From Phlebopus portentosus (lineage: Eukaryota; Basidiomycota; Agaricomycetes; Boletales; Boletinellaceae): a stretch of 64,000 nucleotides of DNA. Both the position numbers and the translations under genes were made by a program. The DNA is taken from positions 4,030,001-4,094,000 of the forward strand of contig JAYXKI010000001.1 of NCBI GenBank assembly GCA_037892935.1, read 5' to 3'. Under the pieces are notes generated by a model, which made no database searches, had not been told where the DNA came from, and saw nothing but the letters and a program-made list of their open reading frames with translations. Of this stretch, positions 47,197 to 60,013 are shown piece by piece; position 1 is the first letter of the stretch; each line of letters opens with the position of its first letter.

Positions 47197-50100
47197 CAAC
47201 TCATCTTTATTTTTCCCCTGTTGCTATGTGTCTTTCCTCTGGACATGATTTTTTTGAGACACCTAATCCATTACTTCATGCACACCGCTTGACGCATGTT
47301 TGCGTTCACTTTCTCCCATTCCTCGTTATACTGAGCAAAGTGTATCGGGTGATAGCTTAACGTTATTGCCTTCGCAATTTACTCGTATCTTCTGCTCTTG
47401 TCCATTTTTTTTGTCTTTTCAATAGCTCTGCTCCATTCAGATCGCAAACATACTTTCGGCGCACACTCATACATTTCTGAGTGTGCATAGTTATCCAGCT
47501 ATACACGTTTCTGCGTTTCGTTCACCAGGCCTGCTGGTCCTTTTTTCCTTCTTGTGCTTTGCATTCTTCTCGTTTTTCTTCTATTTTATTCCTTTTTCCG
47601 TCTTGCCCCTTGCTATTTTCTCATCGCATCGGTTAGCTCTCAAACTTCACGTTACATTTCTTCTGACATGCATGTTTGGTATTGTTTCCTCCTTGACACG
47701 CAAGCATATTCCTCATTCTCCCGAATCTCTCAATCTTCATTCTACAGCGCTTTGCATTACATACATGTTATGATCGTTTATTCGTCATAATCAATTCATT
47801 CAAGTCAATCCAATCCATCTCCTACACCTTTACTCTCCCCCTTTCCCAATTCAACTCTTTAATGCAACGAAAGCGCAATGACATCGTCCCTATCCTCGCA
47901 TCCCCTTTTATATTCAGTAAAATAAGTACGTACATTACGTGACAGGCTATTACAGGCTATTATTCCTTCTTTCAGTTCCCCAAGGAGAACGAGAATACAA
48001 AGTACGAGATTCAATTAGTAGTGTAGTAGGAAATCTAAATAAAGAGCGTAAAACTTGGACTGGTCTGAACATCGAGTGGATTGCCGTTCTCGCCTCCGTG
48101 AAATCTTTTCCAAGTCAGCAAATGTGATTGGTCTGTTGTTGTACGTGAACTAATATATATATGGGGTATTCCGCCGTAGATGATTGATTACAGACCCTGC
48201 ATCGGCCTTTTGATCACAGAACAGATTGTGCGTGAGATCTATCATCATCAAAGTTGTGAACGTTGATACCTCAGTAATCCTGACCTGAAACACGTCAAGG
48301 ATAGTACCAACAGCATCTGAGGTCGACGAAACAGTGCAGTAGCGGATACGCAGGATCTAGTCTTCTCTGCCGACATCAGCCCTGCCTTCCGCATTATCCT
48401 ACGACTCCTCAGGCACGTAGCTCGGGATGTGGGGATGTTCGGAAAATTTGTCTTACAAATTACATGTTTGGGCGGGGTGTCTGTCGCACTTCAGAAAGAA
48501 AAAGCCCAAAAAAGAATGTATCCCGAGGCGATTGTTGCGAGTCAAGTCGTTTGGAAACGCTCGCATCAGATCTGCGGGATAGAGCTGCAGCGTTGAGCGC
48601 TTCGATTCGAAACTGTATAGATCTCCGTCTCTTGAAACGAGAGCCTCAATAGATACGCACGATGTCCCGGAGGTAGATGCTGGGGCGAATCGTTCAAATA
48701 TCACCTAGGTCGTATAATGAACCGAGAACAATGGAAGACTACGCCACGCTGGTAGAAAGCGGAAGGCACAGCCCATACGACGGAACTAGAGCCGGAGAGT
48801 CTAGTATGAGTATAAATTGCCGTTACGTTGGAGGGGAGGCGTAAGGGATTGATCATATTAATTATACCGCATAGTCCCTTATACTACGCATTTTAGGCCA
48901 ATCGATAACAAGGGCGCCAGGAAGGGCCTTGACTCTAGTGGAACAAACTTCTCAAAAGAGGCTTGAACAAGGACCAAAGACGGCACCTCTGTGACAGACG
49001 ATTATCAATCTCCGCCCGTAGAGTGAGCTGGGCGAAAAAATCCAGTCCATTTCTCGACAAAATGAGGGGGCACACGTCCCGCATTTGTACCATTCCAGAA
49101 CGCATGCCTCACGCATGCAGAGTTTCAAGGAGAATGTGTTCGTAGAGAACTTAGCAAAGAATAAGCGAGTACGTCAATTTACATGCGCACATTCCAGAAG
49201 TATCCTTACCCGCGAAGTGAGATTTATTTGACACGCCTCCACGAGGCAAAACTGGAAGGGCAGAACCAAAACCGCAACCTTGCGACCTGGTCATACTGTA
49301 ATCCGGTGTAGGTTTACGTCATTCGGGAGAACAACCGGTTTATCAGTATATCTGTAGGAATCAGGAGGAAGAGTGTTCTGACTTCCGCGCATTCCATTTC
49401 CAATGTACATGAGTTACACGCCGACCGGGCCAAGGAGAGATCTAGCTGCCGAGGCGCTGGTTACGAGCATACTCAGCCGCCGCAAGTTCTTGTGCTCCAA
49501 GGTCAAGGGATCCCAATCGCAAATTGACACCTGGCTCCTACCTGTTTGGGGTAGTTACCCGGATTGGGCAATCGTGCAAGGTCCGATGACAATACAATAC
49601 ACCAGGAAAGGCCAGTCTTTGTCCACGTCCCGTCCTTGCAAGGAATAAAGACGACCAATTGTATCGTGATGCGCCACGATCGGTGGATAATCGACTTGTC
49701 CCAGTAACTGAGTCCATCGTAGAACTGATAGTGGCGCCCGTGAATAGCTCTCTCTGACCTGGGACCTCGTCTTAAAGAAGAAGCGGGAGCTTACCATATC
49801 ATATCGCTTTTCAAATGCGCGAAACTCGGAATACAGATGCACAGCACATAAGCGGGAATGGCCGTGTATGGAACTCGAAGCTTGTTTTTTTCTGTAATAG
49901 ACTCCGAGTACGATTTGTGATTGCGAGATATGCGGAGCTATGTATGAACCATGAGTCAAAGCCGAAGTTCAAAAGGACTTCCTTCTTCCTTCGGCCCGTC
50001 GGACTGATTATCACAATGCTTGTCTACCGAAGACCTGGACAGCCGATTGTGAACCCGAACACAATTACCTCGCAAGAAGCAGCTGTATTGCATCGCCCTG

Positions 50101-53040
50101 CATCACAAGTGTTGGCTACGGATGAACAACTTTCAAAACTCCATGGAAGAATGAGGCGATTACCTGATGGGAACAGTCGACTCGAGAGTTCCGGTTAACA
50201 TGATTGAGAATTTGATGGGACGACCAAGCATAACAAAGACTCCTGGCCTTGAGACATATTGAGGCGGCGACCTATGCTCGCTCCTCCGTATGCTCCGATA
50301 GCGAATGAATGATATATCCGAACCACGTTTAGCGGTGTGAGAGACAGGCGAGGCTCGCATGCTAAATCTCGCAAGCTGTAACGGCTCGCCAAATGCTTGG
50401 CTATTGCGCCTGGAGAGCATGAGAAATCATGGGATGATATCATCGCGCATACGATTCAAAACTAAACGGGAAATTAACTCTAGAGACTCCACGCTGTACA
50501 TGTTGATATTGAGAACACAGCATGAAAATAGCGGGACTTCACCAGCAGCGCAGGACCTTGTGTGGTAAGTGCTTGATATCAGGCGGGAGTAAACCCAAGC
50601 ACATGGTATCAGTCAAAAGCGTGAAATCTTTGGGGTGAATTAGGGCTTTGATCAGTTCGTCCTCAAAGGAAAAACAGGTATTATGAGCCAGGAATCAAAG
50701 GTCGTAGGTTGACAATCACAGGCGATTGAAGTTGTTGGTTCAAGTTGTGGTTGTCAAGTCACGGTATGGTATGGCCAAATTGGTTATTTTGTGTGACTTT
50801 TTCATTTCCCACGGTAGTATCTTTCTATACATACCCTTGCTCCATCATCATGTTCATCTTGAACAATAATGATATTTGTTCTCTTTCAGTAGTACTTTCC
50901 TCACAATCCCAGTCTATCCACCAGTTTCCAGATGCAGCTTAACTTAATCTAACTGGCATCAAATTCGATCTCCTGTGTTCCCCACGTATACAGGACATCT
51001 TTTCGGGAATCTTCTGGACAGGAATCATTATCAAGGCCCACTCTACGAGCACTTAGCTTTTGATCCTGATGAATTCAGTAGAGACAAAATGGCTGCAACT
51101 CAATTCCTCGGCGATACCCTGTTATGCTCCGAAAGCCGCAAAGTTCATATACTTACACCGGTTCGGCCATCGACTCTGTAATTCGGAACCATATAACGCC
51201 GTCTTTTCGGGTTTCTGATATCGGGCGCAAAGTGCACAGGGAACCTGTCCACGGCATCTGCATTGATGCAAGGGAATCGAAGGATCCGAGCGGAAGAAGA
51301 GAGCAACAGTGTGGCAGAGCAGTCTGTATCGTCTTGTATCTGATTCTGAACTGGGCGGATCGGTCTCTGACTGGTTTTGATCTCGATATGTGTTGCGCGG
51401 ATGCCAACTTCAAGCAAAATTTCTCTCCATCACGTAGATCCCTTCACTCAGTATCTCATTTCACGCTCTGATTAAGGCGTTGTTGGTGTAAACAGGGTTG
51501 TCCGACGATAGCAATCTTTCGCCGACCCAGATGAATTATCTCAGTATCTGATTCTTGCTAGTTGCATTCGCCGAACGTTCGCCGGGTAACGGATATCAAC
51601 TCGGCGGACAGACCCTCTCGGACGAGGTATTCATAGGTAGTGTACCTGCGGTTCTTTATTCTCAGAATCAACACCGATACAGATCACACCAGCCACACGC
51701 ATACTGAAAATGAACACAACCCTGCTTCTCAGTAGGCTTCAATGCGCAACTCGGCGAGAACGATAATTGTAAACCTCGGCGGTGATCTTCGAGGGGATAC
51801 AGCGGCAGATGTAACAAGTGAGAAAGGTTCCGACCTCAACTCGGGAATGACCCTCCTCAACATCTTCTCGCCGAGTTGTGAAGTCTCCATCCGGGCTCTG
51901 TGTCACAGGGCATTATTACTAATCATCAACGCAGCCCGGAGGTACACCCATATCCGGGCTGAATACATATATGGCTTCCTGAGCCACATCTGACTTGGGG
52001 ATCCCAATCGTTTCAGACCTTCATGACCGATAGAATATGTTCTAATTTTTCGTATCGACGCTATTACAACACCATCGCTTCCCATATACATAGTTCGTCT
52101 CTCATCAGCTTAGCCACGGCCTCCCTGGATATGGCTTACTGAGGTTGATACTTGGAGGCTTGAAGGTTCCACATTTTGGGTATCCCGTCTTCGAAACCCA
52201 AGGACCTGTGCAATTTCCTTTTCCGATGTGCCAATGCCCGAGTTCCTTGTCCTTCCGCTTCGCGAATGAAAGCGGCACTGCTCATTCTTCTGGGCGGTCT
52301 TTATATTTAGCTCTTCTGGGACGCACCACCGGCCGTAGAACCAGATAGCTTTGGGTAGATTGCTCCTCGCCAGACCTGCCGGTACCTTGACAAACAAGGA
52401 CCTTCAGATGCGCGGTTAGAAGCTGTCATGCAATGAAGCTGCGTCCAAAATCTGACGAAGTTCTAGTGAAACTACTGCGAATGACACCGACACCAGTCCG
52501 AGGTTATAGGGGATTAACGGGAGGGGTGTGTAGAGAGAAGGAAAGAAACCGGCGCCAGTTTCAGTTTCAGTTTCAGTCTTAGTCTGTGCTCAAGTGGAAA
52601 GTAGTTAGAGGGAGTGCGATTCGGAAGGTTTATTTTTTATTCAAGCAGAAAGCACACTCAGTCTTCCCTTGTGTATGCGAGTTGCAAAAAAATCGAAGGG
52701 TAATATTATACCTCGTTTGCTAATTTTACTTGTTTGACTTCATTTATGACACGCCACATTGAGTATGTAATCATTTCCATAATTGGGAAACAGTCTGGTT
52801 GTACTCGCCATCGTCACTCGTTCCGCGCCTCTTCGTCGTCGCCCTCGCCGCCGCCGCCGCCCGCCCGCCCACCGCTTTCGTCGTTCCTCTCGCGGCCATT
52901 CCAAATACTCTGTCTCGAGACAATTGGCGCGTCTTAAATTACCTTAGCTCGTTATCTGCGGAAGTCTGGAACTCATCCGTCGTCGCTTGGGAAACAACGG
53001 CTACCTGTGACTTTGAGACGGACACATCAGCGCACTCAAA
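47197..53040. other. Gene-poor region, about 5.8 kb
   Basis: No gene could be supported. Frames of 60-134 codons on both strands (for example 49555-49959 minus, 49815-50198 plus, 51124-51471 plus) match nothing I know. A short (TTTCAG)n tract is at 52556-52577, and a GC-rich CCG/CCCGCC tract near 52845-52870 lies upstream of CHS7. The first few hundred bases are T-rich and probably the cyclin 3' UTR. Confidence 0.45.
52556..52577 (+). repeat. (TTTCAG)n microsatellite
   Basis: Three to four tandem copies of a TTTCAG hexamer about 460 bp upstream of CHS7. Confidence 0.7.
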
Positions 53041-54416
53041 ATGACGATTGAATTCGGGAAATTCACTGGGATATGCGAGATGGCACCCTTGGTCATCTGT
53101 CCGCTTGTCCAGACCAGCCAGGGGGTTGAGCCGACGTGCTACGGTCGTAATGTCGATTTGGGCGGTACGCTCATCTTCCAGCCCGGTGCGTAATCCTCTT
53201 GTTGTCTTGTCAGTCTCTTCTGTTGCTGATGCATGTGTACCCAGCGACATGCGTTATCCATGTCGCCGCCATTTTTATGACTGGTATTATGATCTACCAC
53301 ATTCGCAGTAAATATACGGCCGTTGGTGAGTTGCTCTTCCATCATCGTGTTTGTATTGGTACAGATGAGCTTTCGCTTTCTCGGCATTTGCGAAAGCATC
53401 TCTTTGATTGAATTGTACCAGCAGAACCTGTTTTTTTTTTAGTTTGGTGATCGAGATCTGACTGTCCATTCTGTTGCAGGTCGCAAAGAAATCCTCATGT
53501 TCTTTTACCTTTACGCCCTCGTGGAGCTCTTAGCCATATTCCTTGATTCTGGTATTATACCGACGGCGAGCTCTGTATACCCGGTAAGCAATTCGAGTAT
53601 GCATATTTCCAGAGTCGTCGGTGCTCAATTGATGGTTATCAGTGGTTTACGGCCGTTTATACTGGGTTAGTTGCGGCAACCTACTGCTGTCTACTCGTGA
53701 ACGCATTTGTTGGCTTCCAATTTGCTGAAGATGGGACTCCTTTGTCTCTCTGGGTACGAAAAGCAGTCTACATCTACACAGTATTCTGCTAACAGCTTTC
53801 ATAATAGGTACTCCGTATAGCGTGCTTGGTCGTTTTCGGCATCGGGTTCTTTGTTGCAATTGCGACCTTCAAGCAATTTGCGGGCTTCAAATATACCAAC
53901 CCTATTGGCCTTTTTATTGTTTATATTCTCTGGCCATTAATCTGCGCTTCCGTTTACGTTGTATCGCAGCTCGTCCTCGTCTTCCGCACGCTAGAAGACC
54001 GATGGCCTATTGGTGACATTGTGTTCGGCACAGCATTTTTCGTCGTCGCTCAAGTCGTCCTCTTCGGGTTCTCCGTGAAGATTTGCGATGCCATTAGTCA
54101 TTACATCGATGGACTTTTCTTCTATGCGCTCTGCATGTTGCTGAGCGTGATGATGATCTACAAGTACTGGGACAGTATTACGAAGGAAGACCTTGAATTT
54201 TCAGTCGGCAGCAAAGCCTCTGTTTGGGAGGTCAAGGACCCGCTGCTTGCTCCAGGTCCGGACTATTCCGAGGAAGACACGAGCAGCTATTATCCCGGCG
54301 GAAATACGCCAGCGAGCCTCGTTGGTGGAGTCAGCGGGCAGCAACTCTATAACGGACGGGGTAATGGTGGACAGTACGGAGGTCGTGGTTACCCACCTTC
54401 CTCAGAGCGATACTGA
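53041..54416 (+). CDS. CHS7: Chitin synthase export chaperone Chs7
   Basis: Five exons (53041-53185, 53245-53325, 53480-53583, 53643-53753, 53808-54416) give 349 residues without frame breaks. Chs7 is a multi-pass ER protein needed for chitin synthase III to leave the ER. Family landmarks: [95 protein letters not shown] and [15 protein letters not shown]. About seven hydrophobic segments are visible, as expected. The C-terminal 60 residues are hydrophilic, Gly/Asn/Gln-rich and poorly conserved. Splice sites are ordinary GT-AG. The start is the ATG directly at the conserved N terminus ([18 protein letters not shown]). Confidence 0.93.
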
Positions 54417-54672
54417 GTTGAATTGGCATCGTCGGCGGTATGGGCTTTACTTTCATGTGGACACGAGTTTACAATTGTCCGATTCGCACTGCTCCAGTCA
54501 GGGTTGACCCTGTGTTCTCTATTGCGTATCTGTTTTGTTCAATCATTTGTTTCACTCCCTTCTTTTTCGTAGCGTAATTACGGACATGGATTTTTAATTG
54601 CAAGATCATCAATGCATCATCGTACATCATCTCTCGCCCGTGCCACAGCATGCGATTTCCCCCCATTCCAAC

Positions 54673-55110
54673 TCATTCTTTAACCAGACCAGAATATATC
54701 AAGTCACCTGATTGCGGCTTTGATCGCCCAACATCCCTTCGCTCGGAAGTTACGCCGCAACCATCGTTAGCACCACTGGTGTAAACAGGTCGCCGACTCC
54801 ACCGCCAAGCTGGAGCTTCAGCTGACTTTTCCTGATAGATCTGTCTTCTAGTCATTTGCTGGCCATGTCTATACGCCTTATACCGGCTGATGCTGAGAAT
54901 ATCAGATGTTGGAGATACACCGTTCAGTGGAACATCGTAGGTTCTTCCTTGATCAAACTTGAAGGTAGTAACAATCTTACTGTCGCACGCAGGTGTTTCA
55001 CCGTATGAACGACTTGTCCTGAATAGGGTCTTGTGCCTTGAAATTCTGTTCGGTATGATTACTTGATGATGGTCCACATGAAACCACCGTGCCATTATGT
55101 TTCGGATCAT
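54673..55110 (-). CDS. Unknown 145-residue protein convergent with CHS7
   Basis: An ATG-started uninterrupted frame. It begins with MIRNIMARWFHVDHHQVIIP, is basic overall, and has a middle section (IVTTFKFDQGRTYDVPLNG) that reads like a beta-rich domain. I do not recognise the family. It stands tail to tail with CHS7 (256 bp apart) and head to head with the DUF6533-like gene (185 bp apart), a spacing consistent with a real small gene. No signal peptide or membrane segment. Confidence 0.4.
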   Translation of the reverse strand: MIRNIMARWFHVDHHQVIIPNRISRHKTLFRTSRSYGETPACDSKIVTTFKFDQGRTYDVPLNGVSPTSDILSISRYKAYRHGQQMTRRQIYQEKSAEAPAWRWSRRPVYTSGANDGCGVTSERRDVGRSKPQSGDLIYSGLVKE

Positions 55111-55295
55111 GCTAAACGCAGCGAATCATTGTTCATTGTTGCTTCCTTGTCGGAATAAAGTCTTCCGCCTCCGAAGATCCTGTGCATCGACGTCAACTCT
55201 CGTTTCAAGTGCCAAAATGGCATCGTCACTTCGAAGCTATATGAATCTCAGCAAGTTGCAAGGCTCCCCGCCTTTCTTTCCTCTCGGACAACGAG

Positions 55296-56941
55296 ATGGA
55301 CACTTATAGTCTAATCGAGCTGCGTGTTGCGCATTCTCAGCGGATTGATTTGAGTTGCCAACTCGCACTTACCACTATGATAATCTACAATGCCAGTTGA
55401 GTAGTACTCTTCCATCGTATTTCTCAACTGTTCCTCACACTTTCTGTCATTGACTAGTTACGAGATTGGATAAGGAGGTAAGCTGTACTTACTGTCCGAA
55501 CTTAACCTGGGCCCCGCTTAATTGTTCCTCAGATCAAGTACGTCTGGGTACGTTTGCATATCTCGTACATGCAATTATTCCCATGTTTGTTCAAATTTAC
55601 AGTGTAAACCAAACAGCTTCATAAGCATCGTTTACTTTTCCGTGGGTATTTGAGATGCGTTTAAGTAGCTTGAAAGCTAGAATTCTTTGCTAGAGTCAAT
55701 ATCTTGGGATATTCTCAACGATCGCGGCCATCTGGCGTGAGCATAGCCGTCTCGTCTGAGGTTCTGCAGTGATGGTGCTAATTGACCTTCACGGTTCTCT
55801 GATCCTATAGACTACTTATTCGGGTTGAATAACAGATTGTGAGTCTATCCCACCTCTTCATCGGTGGAGCTTTTTTCGAGGCGTTTTAGATGTATGATTG
55901 CTTGGTTGAATCTAAAAGCTGTTTACATCCTCAAGCGTCTACCTTCCTCTAGGCACCTTCTCTTTGGTCAGCTCTTCTCTCACAGGTATGTTAGTGGCTT
56001 GTATTTCTACATGTTTTAACGACACTTTCGTCACAGAATGGCTCGTTGTATTGGAAATAGAATGTAAGTCATTTAGCGGAAGCATTGGTCACTTATTTAT
56101 CATTCGAAGATATCTTGTTGCTACGTGTCATAGTGTTGTTCTCGCAAGGTGAGAGGATCGTGCAAATCCATGCTGACAGACTTTAACAAAGCATCAGATG
56201 CGCAAATGGCCAAATGGCTGAAGTTCTTTTACTGTAGTCAAGGGATTTTCGCCTTGTTCATTTTAGCGTATTCTTTTCGCAAATATGATCTCGGTGAAGC
56301 TAACGACTCGCCCATCATTGCATACGAAATGGCACTCACTCCGTGATCTAGAGACTTCTGGATTCGCCTTCTGTCAGATAGAGAGCGGGATAACTCCGCT
56401 ATTTCAAAGCCTTCGTTGGTTAGCATGCATAATGATATTTTATGAGTATTTTTCATTTCAGTTTGGGCTCTTAAAGTATCGGACCCTTTGTGTTTGAGAT
56501 TGTCTTGGTCTCACTTGTGGTCTACAAGTCCATCTCAGTCAATACGGGCACAAGTCCTACGACACGATTCACGTTTACACTCCTGAAGGTTTTGTTACAG
56601 GACCAGGTGGTCTTCTTCGCTTGGTAAGTCAACCACATCTACTCCCATACACATACTCGCAAACAAGTTTACACATTAGGATCTTTTGTTGCTTCATGAC
56701 CCACATGATATCAATGGCAATTGATCGTAGTGAGATGCCGAACATGCCGCTCAGCATTTACGAGACTCTTATACATGGTTCTACGTTACCATGTATCATA
56801 GGTGGCTGGCTCATGATTCATCTGAAAGAAGTGGCAGAGAGGGGAGAGACCATCATCTTTGACACGAACATCATGGGGGCTGGCCTACCGTTGTCTGAAG
56901 GACAGGTCCTGAGTAGTATGCGATTTGCCCAATCTACTTAA
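55296..56941 (+). CDS. DUF6533-like multi-pass membrane protein
   Basis: Recognised from its N-terminal core, assembled over tiny exons: 55296-55395 (LALTTMIIYNA), 55458-55477 (20 nt, ending RLDKE), 55533-55547 (15 nt, IKYVW) and 55603-55645 (CKPNSFISIVYFSV). Joined, these give the YN..TRLDKEIKYVW pattern of DUF6533 proteins, a family of 7-TM proteins abundant in Agaricomycetes. The C-terminal part is clear as well: a segment ending at about 56622 (VFEIVLVSLVVYKSISVN, LLKVLLQDQVVFFAW) is spliced over GTAAGT...TAG to IFCCFMTHMISMAI and GWLMIHLKEVAERGET. Exons between about 55811 and 56470 are uncertain. Function unknown; a receptor-like role has been suggested for such proteins but not shown. 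Confidence 0.6.
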
Positions 56942-57691
56942 CGTTACGCCAGAGTCATGTAGTTTCATTCCGTTGTGCATTCAATAATTCACATTGCGTC
57001 TAGTATACCCCCATATGCACCATACCAAAGGGACTGAAGCTCGACAAAGTCTTCGACTCTTCGAGGAAACGAAGGAAAATGGATTTCAATTACGGGAGGA
57101 CCATAAATCGCAAACCTTTACCGATTTCCAATGTGCTGCGATCATCAACGCAGACAAATCATCGAGACAACCTACAACTACTGATCAACTTGACATAATG
57201 GCTTTGCGAATCGCGACAAAGTAGACCAAAACTAGACGCGTTGTCTATGAACCAAATGTCTAACTTCGAGTCTGATTCTCGTCAGTGGCTTGCTTTGCCG
57301 ATCGTGGTCCCTTGCACAATTCTGTCACTCTTTGCGAATGAAAAGCTCTAGGAGTACATGGACAAAACACGCGTAGGCTTGAAAGTACAAACAACTCCAA
57401 GACTGAACCCAAACCAGATACTGCACCACGTTCGCACAGCCATGACTCAGTCGTTGTCCTTGATGTCACATGAGGTAAGCTGCTAGATATGACAAGAAGT
57501 GAGTCTGCTACCTCTATCAGAAAGACTGTGTGCTCACATGAGCTTTATTATGAAATACTCGTAATTCTAGTAGTTGTTACAAAAATACACGAAAGAGACG
57601 AGAGGACAAAGCTTAGTAGTGTACAATGGCTGACCGCATTGGGAAGACATTAGCAATGGCAGGCTCGTCTGAGTGTCATATGGTTCTTTAT
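56942..57691. other. Convergent intergenic stretch
   Basis: About 750 bp between the DUF6533-like gene and the kinase-like gene, stop to stop. A frame at 56994-57224 is open but unrecognised. Nothing else seen. Confidence 0.4.
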
Positions 57692-60013
57692 TCAGTTTTC
57701 CCATGCTCCCACTGCTCTACGAATCGTCCAGCGCTCATCCACATTCCTCCTGAGGGCTCTCGAGATCTCTCGGATGGATTCTTTCTCCTTGCAGTGCCCT
57801 ACGTCCTCAACGAATTGCGCAAGCACTATCCCCGACTTCCATGCATCGGCAAGATACATGTACGCATTATGGCAGTTGTGCCCTTCTTCCAACTCGACCT
57901 CTGGAACAGTATACCCTCTAGTGCCAGACACACCTCTGACCTTGTAGTTGCCGTCGGACGGTAGTACCATCGACGAATCGAACCGCGCAGTTCGAGTAAT
58001 TGGATCCCGGAGAATGTTACTAGGTTTGTTTGTTCAAATGAACAATGTGGCAGTCGTGCAACGCCGCAAATATCTTGAGGGCTGTCCAAGCGATATCGGT
58101 TTCTTGTCCCTTCGCATTCATCCAGTATTTTAGGTCCGAGTGTTACAAAGCGGTTCACCGGCATACGTAGGTATATAACTGTTTGGCCGAATACTCTGAA
58201 AGTCTTCTCCGGAAGGAGGAATCTGGATCCCGTTGCGCGAATCGCAAATGCATTACTTAAGTCCCCGCTTGTTTGTAACTTTTACAAAGCCAAAAATTCT
58301 CTTCGCGGTTGCTACATCCTTGTACCATATGGGTCCGTTCAGGTACGTGGCAATATACGTGGCAAATACTAATGATGAGCAGCCACAAACCTCTGTAAGA
58401 TCGATGCGAGTTTCGCTTGTACACACAAGCGATATGAACTCTGTGAACAATAATGAAGTCTCCCCTTGACCTGTAGGACCTTACGACGGAACTTGAGGGC
58501 TGTTTCCTTAAGTCCAAGCAAATCCGTGAGTTGCTTCCCAAACTTGTCCTTCGGACCCATCTTGTTATCCCGGTAATTGAACAAGCATCGTGCGAGTCTC
58601 AAAGTATCTTCCGTCCTGGAGATACGAAAGGTTTGCTCGAAGTCAGTAACCTAGAAACTCATATGAGCCTACTCGCGAATCGACGGTTACTGACGTACAT
58701 TGTAAGACTTGTCCGCGTAGAACAAGTGCAGCTCGACATTGAAGTTCTTGTGGATATATAAACCGAGTATCCCGTTATCTTCTTTGTAAGGTTCACGGAG
58801 AACACACCGCCTTTGATGGCAAACCACCGCGCCTTATAAAATCATTCTAGTCCTATCTTCTCCATCCGAGTTCGAATCGACCTCTGATATAAAAAAGGGT
58901 AGCCGGTCTTTCTCTTCGGAAAGCACGCCAACATCGCTCTGAGGGTTATACGAATAGATTCGACGCGAACCAAGTTGTTTTACAAACATGAGAACATGAT
59001 AACCGCGATTCCTGTCGGTTTGTTAGCTCGAGCTAATTACGACAGTACAATTAAAAAACGCACAGAGTCACGCTCATCTGTCCTTCATCACGGGCCATGT
59101 CCCAGAGAAATGCAGGTAGTATTAATGCAGGGGCCACAAGCATAGTATTCAATGCAGATGGAATATACTGTGCATTGTGGACTCTGCGACAGCGGTACTC
59201 GATGCCACGAATTAAATCATTGTAGCATTCTAGTTCCTCGTTCGTCATAAGCCGAGACGTCGAATTAGCGTTGAAGAAATGGTCTAGCCCGAGTGCTTCG
59301 AGGCCTTGAAAAAGTGCCGGAAATCTAAGCTTCATAGATGGCTCCTGCCCTCAAAGCGTGAGGAACACATAAGAAAGGGGAAGTCGAAGATCCCCCCTAC
59401 CATCTTGCCAGGGTTATGAAGCTGCTCGAACCATTGCTGTACGACCGCGTTAGTCGAATTAATATCTTGCTCACAATAAAGTTTAATTCAAGGCAGTGTC
59501 AAGTCCGTCACTTGCCAGGTATTGACGTCAGAAACCTGAACAATAGACTGGTGAAAAATATCCGGTCGTCTAGGAGTATCCAAATACGAAAGGTCAATGA
59601 ATATAAGACGGAGGAAACACTGACTTAGAATGCTGACCCGCATAGAAGCAAGCCGTTCCTCGAGGGAAGGTATATCGAGTTCTTCCGCATCTTCGAGTTC
59701 TTTCAATTTGCTCAAGAATCCCACACTGTGCTCGGCGAAGGAAACACTGAAGAAAAGAGTCAAGCCACTGGTACAATCTCTCCACTGCAACTCCCACATA
59801 CCTCCGTGAGCGATCGAATTCAGATACAATGGTCTGAAGCAAGTCTGGGTTCGCTATGAGTTCCAAAAGGTCGATATTGAGCTTTAGATAATAGGGTTTT
59901 TCGTCGATGTCGAATTTGAAGTACATGGTAAGGCGGAAAGTCGCGTCGCGCGGATCGGACGTGATACCGTGGTGGTATGTCACGCGACAGGCGGGAAATT
60001 GTGAAAAGTTCTT
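57692..60013 (-). CDS. Divergent protein kinase-like protein (pseudokinase candidate)
   Basis: A multi-exon minus-strand gene whose C-terminal part is kinase-like. ALHDCHIVHLN stands where the catalytic loop (HRDxxxxN) should be, then NILRDPITRTARFDSS, then GTRGYTVPEVELEEG, which matches the end of the activation segment (GTxGYxAPE), and ADAWKSGIVLAQFVED as the following helix. The catalytic Asp of the HRD motif and a normal DFG are not seen, so activity is doubtful. Upstream exons read RVTYHHGITSDPRDATFRL, SVSFAEHSVGFLSKLKELED, QWFEQLHNPGKM joined to EPSMKLRFPALFQGLEALG, and VELHLFYADKSY with VTDFEQTFRISRTEDTLRLA. The first exon is not identified: the frame at 60013 follows a TAG acceptor, so the gene extends further upstream. 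Exon borders in 57970-59050 are approximate. Agaricomycetes have many such lineage-specific kinases. Confidence 0.55.
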
